Position numbers and translations under genes: made by a program. Positions 42,842 through 51,169 of a DNA stretch of 64,000 nt are shown here, piece after piece. Under the pieces are notes generated by a model. The model ran no database searches. It had not been told where the DNA came from and saw nothing but the letters and a program-made list of their open reading frames with translations. The DNA is from SZUA-365 sp034002405 (GTDB taxonomy: Bacteria > Bacteroidota > Ignavibacteria > SZUA-365). Where the stretch lies: positions 1 to 64,000 of the forward strand of contig JAVFAS010000001.1 of NCBI GenBank assembly GCA_034002405.1. The letters are read 5' to 3'. The first letter of the stretch is position 1, and every line of letters starts with the position of its first letter.

Positions 42842-45379
42842 TTACAATCCGATGGCGAGGTCAACAAAATAGTTGCGGACGGCGCCGACGAAGAACTGAT
42901 CGCCCTCGCCGCTTTGCGCGTACAGCGCGTCGAACACGTTGTTGACCCCGAAGCGGAGATCGAGCGCGCGCAGTCCGAGCACCGGTGGAATACGATACCC
43001 CAACGCGACGTTGACCACGGAGTACGGGTCGACCATGAATTCCTCGCGCTGCGTGTTGTCGGTGTACTGCGCGCCCGTCCATTTCCAGGTCAGCACGGCG
43101 GTCACCCCGCGCTGTTCCCAGGCCAGTTTGATATTCGCCAGCTGCTCGGGAAAACCGGCGATGCGGTTTCCGCCGAGATCGATGGCGAGCGGATTGCCGT
43201 CACCATCCGTGTCGTAGAGGACGTAGCGCACAAGCCGGCTATGGCTGAGCATCGCATTGGCGTCGACACGCAGGTGACGCAGGAGTTGCCAGCGCGCCGA
43301 CAATTCCAGACCATAGTGTCTTGTTTTATCGGCATTCCCCGTGATCGGCTGACCGAAGCGATCGAGGCCGCCGCTCTTGATGATTTCGTCGGTGAAGTCC
43401 ATCACATAGAGATTCGCGAGCAGCGAGCCGCGCTCCCCGGTGAGGCCGTACCCGAGTTCGAGATTGACGAGTTTTTCCGGGCGCACCAGGGGTTGCGTGA
43501 AATCATACTTCCCGTTCGCGGTTTGGACGAACTGCGGCGTCGCGCCACCGCTCGACTCGGCCGCGTCATAGAGATTCTTCAGCCGCGGCTCGCGCTGGGT
43601 GTAGGAGAGATTGGCGTAGATATTCGAAACATCGCTGATGTTGTAGTTGAGGCCGAGGCGGGGATTGACGAAATGATAGTCGACATGAAAATCCGTACCC
43701 ACGAATTTCTCATCGAAGATGTAGTAGCGATTGAACGTGTATTGCACGTTGCCCATGATGTTGATGCGAGCCGAGAGCCGGTAGTGCTCCTGCGCGTAGG
43801 CGGAGACGATATCCTTCCCGCCACGGTACTCGTAATAATGCCGGCCCGGATCGATGCCGGCGGGCAGTTGCTCGGCCCATTCGATGCGGCCCCAGTGTTC
43901 GCTGCGATGCCGGCGCAGTTCCAGTCCCGTCGTGAGCGTGCCGGCGTCGTGCGTCCACGTCAGGCGCGGCAACCAGCCGACCTGGTAGTTGTCGACGTAG
44001 GCACGGATGATGGGATTGACCGGATCGATCGCATCCTCGAAGCCGAACTCCGGTGTCAGGCGATAGTAGGCCGCGTCGGTCCAGCCCGTCCCGTCATAGT
44101 CGAAATATCCTTGTCCGATGACGGAGAACACGGCACTGTTGACGGTGAGTTGGTCGCTGGCCTTCCACTCGTTGAGCAGTTCGAAATGTGGCTGGCTGAA
44201 CTGCTCGTGCTCCTGCGGACGGCGCGGCGACGTCCAGGTGTATGCCCCGTTCTCCGCCTCCCAGTAGTTGTAATTCGCGCGGCGGAGCGTGCGGTCCTTC
44301 ACCGCGAATTTCGGCAGACCGTAGTAGGCGAGACCGTCCTCGAGCGGACCGCCGTACACGTTCAGCCGCGTGGTGAAGGCCTCGTCGTACCGTGTCGCGG
44401 CGAAGTAGTAGGAACTCGCGCGCGTATAGGAATGCTCGCGATAGCCGTCGCTGCGTAGTTGTGAGATCCGCGCGTACAGCGTATAGGTGTCATCGATCAG
44501 GCCGGAACCCGCGGCAAAAGCATACCGCTGCGTGTTGAAACTTCCGACGCCCGCGCTGATGGTGACACCGCGACGGTTGGCGAAATCACCCGTGACGATA
44601 TTGATCGAGCCGCCGATGGCGGGCGGACCGTAAAACGCACTCCCCGCACCCCGCTGGATCTGGATTTCCTCGGTATTGCCGAGCAGATCGACGAAGTCGA
44701 TCCAGTACACGTTGTGATCCTCCGGATCGTTCTGCGGCACGCCGTTGACCATGACCGCGAGCCGGCGCTGGTCGAAGCCGCGCATGCGCAGATAGTTGTA
44801 TCCGATACCATTCCCGCTTTCGGAATAAAAGGTCACCGACGGCAAATCGGAGAGCATGACCGGAATATCCTGAACGAAGTACTCGTTCTCGATCTGCTCT
44901 CGTTTCACATCGGCGAACGTCACGGGCGAGAATCGTTCACGGGCCTTCATGGCCAGGACCTCGATCTCCGGTCCCGGCATCGCCACACCCTGCAGCGTGA
45001 TGCGCAGCAGCCGATCGCCCGTGCCGACATGCACGGTTTCCTCGTGCGTCTGGTATCCGATGTAACTGACACGCAGCAGATACGCACCCGGAGCGAGTCC
45101 GTCGAAGGAAAACTGTCCCGAGCGGTCGGTGGCCACCCCGGCGATGTGGGTGTCGGTGCCAGATGCGGTGAGGGTGACATTCGCCCCGGTGAGCGAAAGA
45201 CCGGTCTTCGCGTCGCGTACGCTTCCGCTGAGCATGGCGCCCTGCGTGTACGACGCCACGCCGGGTACGTATCGTACGTGGGTCTCGCGCGTCGCACGGA
45301 CTCGTGCATGCGCGGGGTGATCGTGAAAGCCCTGGAGGATTGAGATCGCAGCCAGGGCGAGCAACCAGAAATTTCTCAT
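42842..45379 (-). CDS. TonB-dependent receptor, predicted thiamine uptake
   Basis: The 845-aa outer-membrane protein starts at the ATG 45379 (GGAG upstream) with a signal peptide. It has a carboxypeptidase-regulatory-like domain (residues ~48-125, GSVRDAKTGLSLTGANVTL... SYIGYQTHE), a plug domain (LSDLPSVTFYSESG, GYNYLRMRGFDQRRLAVMVNGVP, IQIQRGAGSAFYGPPAIGGSINI) and a 22-strand-type barrel ending in an aromatic-containing strand. A TPP riboswitch in its leader and a thiamine pyrophosphokinase downstream point to thiamine or a phosphorylated form as substrate, as for the riboswitch-linked receptors described in other Bacteroidota. The inner-membrane transporter PnuT is missing from the operon. 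Confidence 0.92.
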   Translation of the reverse strand: MRNFWLLALAAISILQGFHDHPAHARVRATRETHVRYVPGVASYTQGAMLSGSVRDAKTGLSLTGANVTLTASGTDTHIAGVATDRSGQFSFDGLAPGAYLLRVSYIGYQTHEETVHVGTGDRLLRITLQGVAMPGPEIEVLAMKARERFSPVTFADVKREQIENEYFVQDIPVMLSDLPSVTFYSESGNGIGYNYLRMRGFDQRRLAVMVNGVPQNDPEDHNVYWIDFVDLLGNTEEIQIQRGAGSAFYGPPAIGGSINIVTGDFANRRGVTISAGVGSFNTQRYAFAAGSGLIDDTYTLYARISQLRSDGYREHSYTRASSYYFAATRYDEAFTTRLNVYGGPLEDGLAYYGLPKFAVKDRTLRRANYNYWEAENGAYTWTSPRRPQEHEQFSQPHFELLNEWKASDQLTVNSAVFSVIGQGYFDYDGTGWTDAAYYRLTPEFGFEDAIDPVNPIIRAYVDNYQVGWLPRLTWTHDAGTLTTGLELRRHRSEHWGRIEWAEQLPAGIDPGRHYYEYRGGKDIVSAYAQEHYRLSARINIMGNVQYTFNRYYIFDEKFVGTDFHVDYHFVNPRLGLNYNISDVSNIYANLSYTQREPRLKNLYDAAESSGGATPQFVQTANGKYDFTQPLVRPEKLVNLELGYGLTGERGSLLANLYVMDFTDEIIKSGGLDRFGQPITGNADKTRHYGLELSARWQLLRHLRVDANAMLSHSRLVRYVLYDTDGDGNPLAIDLGGNRIAGFPEQLANIKLAWEQRGVTAVLTWKWTGAQYTDNTQREEFMVDPYSVVNVALGYRIPPVLGLRALDLRFGVNNVFDALYAQSGEGDQFFVGAVRNYFVDLAIGL

Positions 45380-45485
45380 GCTCCAACTCCAATGATGAGT
45401 GATTCTGGAACTCGACCCTTGCGCGGCAGAGAGAGGAGGAAAGAAAAACCGCTGCCCTTGCGAACGCAGAACAACGGTGAGGGAA

Positions 45486-45575
45486 CATTCCTTCCCTACG
45501 CCGGCATTATCCGGGTCAGGTTCGACGGGTGTGTTCTCAGCTGCCCGCGTTTCGGGCAGCACCCCGAGATGCCGG
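45486..45575 (-). ncRNA. TPP riboswitch (THI element)
   Basis: On the minus strand the conserved core appears in order: GGGGTGC, a P3 hairpin (GCTGCCCG/CGGGCAGC), CTGAGA (45535-45540), ACCCG, GAACCTGA (45516-45523), GGATAATGCC (45503-45512) and GCGTAGGGA. This is a full THI box. It lies ~105 bp before the receptor start. No clear rho-independent terminator follows, so control may be at translation. Confidence 0.97.
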
Positions 45576-45576
45576 T

Positions 45577-45605
45577 AACTTACACGACACGGATGGTCAA
45601 AGCAA
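45577..45605 (-). promoter_or_regulatory. Promoter of the thiamine operon
   Basis: TTGCTT (45600-45605), a 17-bp spacer and TAAGTT (45577-45582) lie on the minus strand, placing the transcript start at the 5' edge of the riboswitch. Confidence 0.65.
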
Positions 45606-45642
45606 ATTCCCGCGACCGGAGCCGATTCCCGGCCTCCGCACG

Positions 45643-45710
45643 CATCGCGGAGCATCCCGCATCGCGGAGCATCCCGTTTCGCGGAGCATCCCGTTTCGCG
45701 GAGCATCCCG
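45643..45710. repeat. Four tandem 17-bp repeats
   Basis: Two copies of CATCGCGGAGCATCCCG are followed by two of TTTCGCGGAGCATCCCG, head to tail, then a partial unit. It lies in the spacer between the divergent thiamine operon and the M16 gene. Confidence 0.9.
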
Positions 45711-45719
45711 TTTCGTGCA

Positions 45720-45750
45720 TTGCGCGGAATGGCGCGATCGGATTATTTTG
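45720..45750 (+). promoter_or_regulatory. Possible promoter of the M16 homologue
   Basis: TTGCGC (45720-45725), 17 bp and TTATTTTG (45743-45750) match the Bacteroidota consensus except for one base. The -10 box ends only 5 nt before the ATG at 45756, which would make the mRNA nearly leaderless. Confidence 0.4.
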
Positions 45751-45755
45751 ATAGA

Positions 45756-47129
45756 ATGAATACACGAACCCGCATTGTTCTCCTGCTCCTCCTCGGCACC
45801 GCCGCGGCAATGACGCGTCCGCTGACCGCGCAGACGTACATCCCGAAATTCGAGAAATTCACACTGCGCAACGGGATGCATGTGGTCCTGCATCGCGACA
45901 CCACGCTGCCGTTGATCTCGGTGCACATGGTGTATCATGCGGGTTCCGCCGTCGATCAGACGGGACGCACCGGCGTGGCGAACATCGCCGGCGAGATGTT
46001 GCTGCTTGGCACGAAGAATGTGCCGCGGGAAGAACTCATGCGCCTGCGCGCCGAGGAACAGGTCTCCATTTCCGCGATGACCACGGTCGATTGGTTTGGC
46101 ATCAGCTCTGTCTTTCCGATGCATCTGCTCGAGAAGGCAATCACGATCGAAGCCGACCGCATGCAACACGCCACTGCATCGTTCGCCAGGGAGCGATTCG
46201 ATGCCATCATCGAGAATCTCCGCGAGGAACACAAGAAGCGCGAGACACAGGCGTTCGGTACGCTGACGCAGCAGATCTTTCATGAGCTCTACGCCGAGCG
46301 CCATCCCTACCGGCATATCACCATCGGCGAGCGCGATCATCTCGACAGCATCCGTTTCTCCGACGTCCGTGCCTTCAGTGCGCGATACCATGTACCGGCA
46401 AACGCCTACCTGACGCTGGCCGGAAATTTCGATCCCGCCACGACGCGAAAACTCATCGAACGCCATTTCTCCGGCATCCACGGCGGCGATGCGGTCGGAT
46501 GGAAAAACATCCCGGACGCGTTCACTCCCATCGGCCAGGGGGCAATCATTCGTGAGGACCGGCACAGCCACAATCAGCTTCATCTCGTGTTTCCGACTGT
46601 CCGGATCGGACACCCCGACGAACCGGTGCTCCGGCTCATCGCGCGGCTGCTCACCGGTTCGGAAAACGCCCTGATCAACATGAACCTGCTGCGGGGCAAC
46701 CCGCTCGTCCACTCCGTGGAAGTGAATCAAACGTCCAACGAACTGACCGGCACATTTTGGATCACCGTCAATTGTGCCATGGAGGCCAAGCTCTCGGATG
46801 TCTACGGTCAGGTCATGCGCATCATCGCCGATCTCGCCAATCGTGGTGCCGCCGATGCCGAGCTGAACGCCGCGCGCAACCAGGCGGCCATGGAGTTTTA
46901 CGCGCCGTTGGAGCTCTTTCATGGGTTCGGCGGCCGCGGGGACATGCTGAATCTTGGCAACCTCTACGGCGGAACCCCCTCCTTTCATTTCACCCAGTTC
47001 GAAAGCCTGCGTGACGTCAGCTCCGCGTCGGTCAAGCGGGCGACCACGCAATATCTCAGCGCATCGAATCAGTTCATCGTCAGCGTCGTGCCCTTCGGCA
47101 AGGCTGGTTTCGGCGTCGATCTCGAGTAG
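45756..47129 (+). CDS. M16-family peptidase homologue lacking the HXXEH zinc motif
   Basis: The 457-aa protein has a signal peptide (MNTRTRIVLLLLLGT...) and the M16 fold: FTLRNGMHVVLHRDTTLPLISVHMVYHAGSAVDQTGRTG, the middle FHELYAERHPYRHITIGE block, and a second M16 domain from about residue 200. At the catalytic site the expected AHFLEH pattern reads ANIAGE (residues 75-80), so the two His and the Glu are replaced. It is therefore predicted to be inactive, like the non-catalytic subunit of two-component M16 peptidases; no active partner is adjacent. No Shine-Dalgarno precedes the ATG. Confidence 0.85.
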   Translation: MNTRTRIVLLLLLGTAAAMTRPLTAQTYIPKFEKFTLRNGMHVVLHRDTTLPLISVHMVYHAGSAVDQTGRTGVANIAGEMLLLGTKNVPREELMRLRAEEQVSISAMTTVDWFGISSVFPMHLLEKAITIEADRMQHATASFARERFDAIIENLREEHKKRETQAFGTLTQQIFHELYAERHPYRHITIGERDHLDSIRFSDVRAFSARYHVPANAYLTLAGNFDPATTRKLIERHFSGIHGGDAVGWKNIPDAFTPIGQGAIIREDRHSHNQLHLVFPTVRIGHPDEPVLRLIARLLTGSENALINMNLLRGNPLVHSVEVNQTSNELTGTFWITVNCAMEAKLSDVYGQVMRIIADLANRGAADAELNAARNQAAMEFYAPLELFHGFGGRGDMLNLGNLYGGTPSFHFTQFESLRDVSSASVKRATTQYLSASNQFIVSVVPFGKAGFGVDLE

Positions 47130-47403
47130 CGTCCGCCTTTCGGCCGCCCACCGCGCGCCGAATCGCCGCACCCGCGCCAGTATTCATGCACGCGGGTGCC
47201 GCGGGGGAATGTGCTGTGCGGCTGCTTCACGCTCCGTTCGAATTTTTCACAGGGACACTCGCATCTTCTCCCAATCCGTGCGATAGAACGCGATTTCGAT
47301 TTTGGCACGTTTTTCCTATGGAAGAACATCATTGTCGGAACCGCGCCCGCGGCCTTGACCAGAACCCGGCCAAAGGGCCACAGCGAGAACAGGAGAGAAC
47401 ACC

Positions 47404-47811
47404 ATGCTGAAACACGCCGCCAGAACGTTGATGCTGCTTGCACTCATGGCAGGAATGACGTTCGCCCAGGGTCCCAACGCTTCGACGACGATGATTTGTC
47501 CGACCGCGGATGGCATTGTCCGAATCAGTGATCGCAGCATCGCGCTGGCCGATTACGTGCTCTCCTTTGATTCCATCGTTCGCGACGGCGTGCTTCGCTT
47601 CGTCGACGCACGCAGCGGCGCAGTGGCGGAGCTCGACGCCCGCGATAGTCAGGGCCTCTATCTCGAGGTCATCGAAGGTGGCGTGCGCATGCAGGTCGTC
47701 GCGTCTCTCGCCGAGATGCAGTACGAACAGAGCGACCGTGGAAGCGAGCCCGCCTCGCCATCATTCTCCGCCGTGCTCTCCCTCATCGGCGCGCCGGCAC
47801 GGACGAAATAA
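47404..47811 (+). CDS. Small secreted protein of unknown function
   Basis: The 135-aa protein has a signal peptide cleaved near AFAQ (residue ~22). An unremarkable mature part follows, with a beta-rich segment (GIVRISDRSIALADYVLSF, LRFVDARSGAVAELDARDS) and no recognisable domain or cysteines beyond one. AGGAGAG precedes the ATG and a strong terminator ends the transcript, so it appears to be a real single-gene unit. The 274-bp region before it holds only a 9-bp GC-rich hairpin (47168-47199). Confidence 0.65.
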   Translation: MLKHAARTLMLLALMAGMTFAQGPNASTTMICPTADGIVRISDRSIALADYVLSFDSIVRDGVLRFVDARSGAVAELDARDSQGLYLEVIEGGVRMQVVASLAEMQYEQSDRGSEPASPSFSAVLSLIGAPARTK

Positions 47812-48008
47812 CCCCGTGGCGACCGGAACGCAAGGACAACGAGCGGATCATCGCCAAACAGCGAACGGCGGAAGACACGGAATACCCACGTTTTTCGAAT
47901 CACGACGCACCGAAAAAAAACACGCACCTCGAACGACGTCGCACCTCGATATGTGAAGCCTCGATAATCATAGACCGTTTCATTGCATAATACCTCCGTG
48001 CAACGAAC

Positions 48009-48057
48009 CCACCCTCTCCGAATCGTGCCAACAAAAAGGAGAGGGTGGACTTTTTTT
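48009..48057 (+). terminator. Strong terminator after the small secreted protein
   Basis: An 11-bp perfect stem CCACCCTCTCC / GGAGAGGGTGG has an 18-nt loop and is followed by AC and seven Ts, a canonical rho-independent terminator on the plus strand. Confidence 0.88.
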
Positions 48058-48070
48058 ACGCCTACATAAT

Positions 48071-48108
48071 GAAACGCCCCGTTCGCCATGCAGCGAACGG
48101 GGCGTTTC
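48071..48108 (-). terminator. 16-bp hairpin terminator after the P-domain T9SS gene
   Basis: Perfect arms GAAACGCCCCGTTCGC / GCGAACGGGGCGTTTC enclose a 6-nt loop, 39 bp past the stop of the minus-strand gene; TTTC-ATT follows. Confidence 0.8.
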
Positions 48109-48146
48109 GATTCTTGCCCGCGCCGGGGATCCCGGCGCGTCGGGAA

Positions 48147-50825
48147 TTACCGGGTCAGCACCATCTTCTTGACCGCGGAGTAGGCGGCCGAGCCGTCGGT
48201 CGGCTGGGCATCCATGCGGTACAGGTAGATGCCGCTGGCGACGGCCTGGCCGAAGCTGTTGGTGGCATCCCAGGTGGTGATGAACTTGCCCGCGCTGTAC
48301 ACGCCATCGATGAGCGTGGCGACTTCGCGGCCGAGCATGTCATACACGCGCACGCTGACGTTGGCGTCGGCCGGCACGTTGAAGACGATGTTCGTGGTCG
48401 GGTTGAAGGGGTTCGGGTAGTTCTGCGTGATTTCGAAGCTGCTGGCGTCGGCGATGTCGTTGATGCGACGCTCGGCCGGCTTGGCATCCTTCACAAGCAG
48501 TTTCACCACCGCCAGATCACCGATGCGCTCGGCAACCGTGCTGACATCACCGCTGCGGGTGAACACCAGGGACTTCTGCGGGTCGCGGCTTCCGCGCTGC
48601 ACCGGAGTCATGACGTTCTGGAAGAAGCTGGTGATGCGGTCACGCTTGACCTGCTGCTTGCCGAACATGTTCAGTCCGGCATTGGCATCGGCGAGGCTCT
48701 GGACGAGGACGCTCTCGTGTGCGTCGGCGAAGGTGAGGTCGGACGGAATGTTCAGCGCCCGGTTCATCGGCTCGATTTCCTTCGCACTGGCCACCTGCAC
48801 GAACAGGTCGGTCAGCGGATTGCCATTGATGCTGCCGTTCGGGAGCACGCTGAAGTCACCGCCGTTCTCCGCGAACTGACGGGCCATCTGCGCGGTTGCC
48901 TTGTCGATCGCGCCGATCCAGAGCACCTTCTCGCCTTCGAAGCGGACGTCATTGACCGAACGGTCGACGAACTCGAGAGCGATGCCCTGCTGGGCATAGG
49001 TCGCGGTGATCTGATCGCGCAGCGACGGGGAGATCGAACCATCGAAATACACGGCCATCGGGGCGAAGGGAATCACCAGGTTGCGCTCGTAGTAATTGTT
49101 GATCAGGTTCTCGTCGTCCGGACGGACGATCTCGACGCGAATCGTGTAGTTTCCGCTCGTGAGCTGCGGGAAGGTGAAGACCTGGTTGTCGACATACGGT
49201 GCCGCGGTCAGATAGACGCGCTTTTCCTGGTAGCCGACCGTCTGGCCCGTGCTGTTATCGACGATCGTCACGTACCCGAAGGTAACCTGATTCGGAAGCC
49301 AGGTGTAGTGGGCGTAGGCGCCGAAGGTCACGTCGACCTGCAGGCCGCCGGCCCCATTCGTCTGATTGATCGCGATCACGCCGACGTCGGACTGCGTGAC
49401 GAAGTTCGGACGGATCATCTTCGTGTTGAAATCACGGTACTCATCCGCGAACCAGCTGTTGCCGCCATCCAGCGAGAAGTACTGGATATTCATATTCGCG
49501 TACTTGCTGAAGAAGCCCAGCGGCTCGAAGGGGCTGCCGGTCTGATCCATACCGATACCGGGACCGAAGGACCCAGCGTCGATCGCATCGAGGCACACGC
49601 CGACCAGATACTGACCCGCGGGAAGGGTCACGGGCGGGGAGAACGGATAGGTGACCCACTTCTCGCCCTGCGGCGGGAAGACCTGCGGTCCGGTGGTCGC
49701 AACGACGGTGTTGCTCAGCACGTCCCACACATTGATGGTCATCCGCGAGGCCGAGCCCAGCGGCTCGAGTTCCACGGTGCTGCCCTGCCAGACATCGACG
49801 CTGGTGATGGTCTGCGGAACATCAATCCAGTAGCGGTTCACATCGCACTCGCCGATCATCGGGAAGAGCATGTTCCGCATGATGCCATCGTCATACGCCA
49901 GGGAGCCCGGCGTGACATTGAACTCGATGGTCTTGTTGTTGTCCGGACGGCTCATCCAGAGGTCCGCGCGCATCATCATGTCGAGCGTCACTTCGTGCAT
50001 GCCGCGGGCGTTGCCGAGATTGGCGGCCATTCCCGCGACATAGGCATCCTCGGCCGGGATAATATCGTCGCCGTCAAGAATGGTCATCGACGAACCACCC
50101 GGCATCTTGTGATCGATCGTCACATTCATCGTGCCCGGGGTCTGGCTGTTCTGGTATGTGACCACGCCAAACACTTCATTGGCCATCGGGCGGAAGCCCT
50201 GCACCGTGTACGGCGGGATCAGGGTCACATCGTCGATAAGACCGAGCGGGTTCAGCGTCGTGTTTCCGAGGAAGTTCAGGTCGACTCCCCAGCGGATGTC
50301 GCGATACTTGTCGTAGCGATTGAAAATCAGCCCCCAGCGAACCAGCGTGCCGTTGTCGGCGACGAGGTTGTCGGTGACGCTGATCGTCCAGAGTCCCTTG
50401 GGATTACCGGAGGTCGGGAGCGCGCTTTCCGGCGTGTAGACACCACGGAAATAGGCGGTCACGTTGGTCGGCGCGTTGATCGCCACACCCGGAATGGCGA
50501 CGCCGGGATCGCTGTCGAAAATCGTGTTTTCGTAGTTCGCGCCAGCGAGTCCGTTCTGTGTCGACAACGTATAGCTGCCGGTCGGCCCCGTCAGCTCGAT
50601 CGTCAGATCCGACGCGGCGGGATGGTCGATGTCCACGAGGACCGACAGCGTGCTGATGGTGAAATTGTCGGGAACGTCGATCGAACTCGAAGTCGTACTG
50701 AAATCGACGATCGGCGCGTTGGGGGAGACGAAGTACTCGAATTCCCGGTTCAACTGCGCTTGCGCAGTCAGAGAACACAGGAAAGCGAGAGCCACCAACG
50801 CTGCGGATAGCCTAACAACTTTCAT
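48147..50825 (-). CDS. P-domain protein with T9SS sorting domain
   Basis: The 892-aa protein has a signal peptide (…FLCSLTAQAQ) and a proprotein-convertase P/Homo-B-like domain at residues ~48-165 (IDVPDNFTISTLSVLVDIDHPAASDLTIELTGP ... GLWTISVTDN...GTLVRWGLIF). A long beta-rich middle, a helical segment with MARQFAENGGDF-like residues, and a T9SS tail follow (ITQNYPNPFNPTTNIVF, VYDMLGREVATLIDG, GIYLYRM). No subtilisin-type protease domain accompanies the P domain. GGAGG lies before the ATG. It is probably a cell-surface or matrix protein; function unknown. Confidence 0.88.
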   Translation of the reverse strand: MKVVRLSAALVALAFLCSLTAQAQLNREFEYFVSPNAPIVDFSTTSSSIDVPDNFTISTLSVLVDIDHPAASDLTIELTGPTGSYTLSTQNGLAGANYENTIFDSDPGVAIPGVAINAPTNVTAYFRGVYTPESALPTSGNPKGLWTISVTDNLVADNGTLVRWGLIFNRYDKYRDIRWGVDLNFLGNTTLNPLGLIDDVTLIPPYTVQGFRPMANEVFGVVTYQNSQTPGTMNVTIDHKMPGGSSMTILDGDDIIPAEDAYVAGMAANLGNARGMHEVTLDMMMRADLWMSRPDNNKTIEFNVTPGSLAYDDGIMRNMLFPMIGECDVNRYWIDVPQTITSVDVWQGSTVELEPLGSASRMTINVWDVLSNTVVATTGPQVFPPQGEKWVTYPFSPPVTLPAGQYLVGVCLDAIDAGSFGPGIGMDQTGSPFEPLGFFSKYANMNIQYFSLDGGNSWFADEYRDFNTKMIRPNFVTQSDVGVIAINQTNGAGGLQVDVTFGAYAHYTWLPNQVTFGYVTIVDNSTGQTVGYQEKRVYLTAAPYVDNQVFTFPQLTSGNYTIRVEIVRPDDENLINNYYERNLVIPFAPMAVYFDGSISPSLRDQITATYAQQGIALEFVDRSVNDVRFEGEKVLWIGAIDKATAQMARQFAENGGDFSVLPNGSINGNPLTDLFVQVASAKEIEPMNRALNIPSDLTFADAHESVLVQSLADANAGLNMFGKQQVKRDRITSFFQNVMTPVQRGSRDPQKSLVFTRSGDVSTVAERIGDLAVVKLLVKDAKPAERRINDIADASSFEITQNYPNPFNPTTNIVFNVPADANVSVRVYDMLGREVATLIDGVYSAGKFITTWDATNSFGQAVASGIYLYRMDAQPTDGSAAYSAVKKMVLTR

Positions 50826-50905
50826 TGATTCCTCCGATAGGGGTTATGAATGATGAATAGGATGATGTCAAATATTCTGGAAAAATGGGCTTCTCGAGTG
50901 AAATA

Positions 50906-50935
50906 CAAACTACCAATTACCTTGTGCAAAGTCAA
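50906..50935 (-). promoter_or_regulatory. Promoter of the P-domain T9SS gene
   Basis: TTGACT (50930-50935), a 17-bp spacer and TAGTTTG (50906-50912) lie on the minus strand, with an ~80-nt AT-rich leader before the ATG. Confidence 0.65.
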
Positions 50936-51134
50936 GCAACCGACGGCAGGCCACGCGTCCTGGTCATACCGTTGCGATACCGTTGATATGGAGCATTCTA
51001 AAGAGGATGGAATTCGCCCCGCGGTCTCCGTGCCATCGAATGAAACGACGGAAGAATACCATACTCCCACTTCAATGTCAAGAGAACATGGGAAAAAGAT
51101 TCACGGGTCCGGAGAACCCGAAACCCGGCCGTTC

Positions 51135-51165
51135 TTGCATATCCACGCGGGGTTCGGCATCTTTG
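51135..51165 (+). promoter_or_regulatory. Possible promoter of the LpxH-like gene
   Basis: TTGCAT (51135-51140), 17 bp and CATCTTTG (51158-51165) match the TAnnTTTG pattern except for the first base. It ends 4 nt before the ATG at 51170, so a leaderless transcript would follow. Confidence 0.4.
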
Positions 51166-51169
51166 AACG

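Larger units (their letters stand above)
47812..48146. other. Intergenic region with two terminators
   Basis: This 335-bp stretch between convergent genes holds two terminators (48009-48057 and 48071-48108) in its right half. In the first ~190 bp I see no gene, repeat or RNA. Confidence 0.75.
50826..51169. other. Intergenic region between divergent genes
   Basis: This 344-bp stretch contains a promoter for each side: 50906-50935 for the T9SS gene and a possible one at 51135-51165 for lpxH. The part between is AT-rich with no gene, repeat or RNA that I recognise. Confidence 0.7.

Noticed and set aside
42149..44458. 769-codon open frame on the plus strand
   Set aside because: It is antisense to the TonB-dependent receptor; composition is typical of a shadow.
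45643..45710. CRISPR-like array
   Set aside because: Units are contiguous with no unique spacers, and no cas genes are present; they are simple tandem repeats.
47658..48089. 143-codon minus-strand frame between two genes
   Set aside because: It covers two terminators and part of the small secreted protein gene and has no start signal.
48045..50810. 921-codon open frame on the plus strand
   Set aside because: It is antisense to the P-domain T9SS gene, which has a signal peptide, Shine-Dalgarno and sorting domain.
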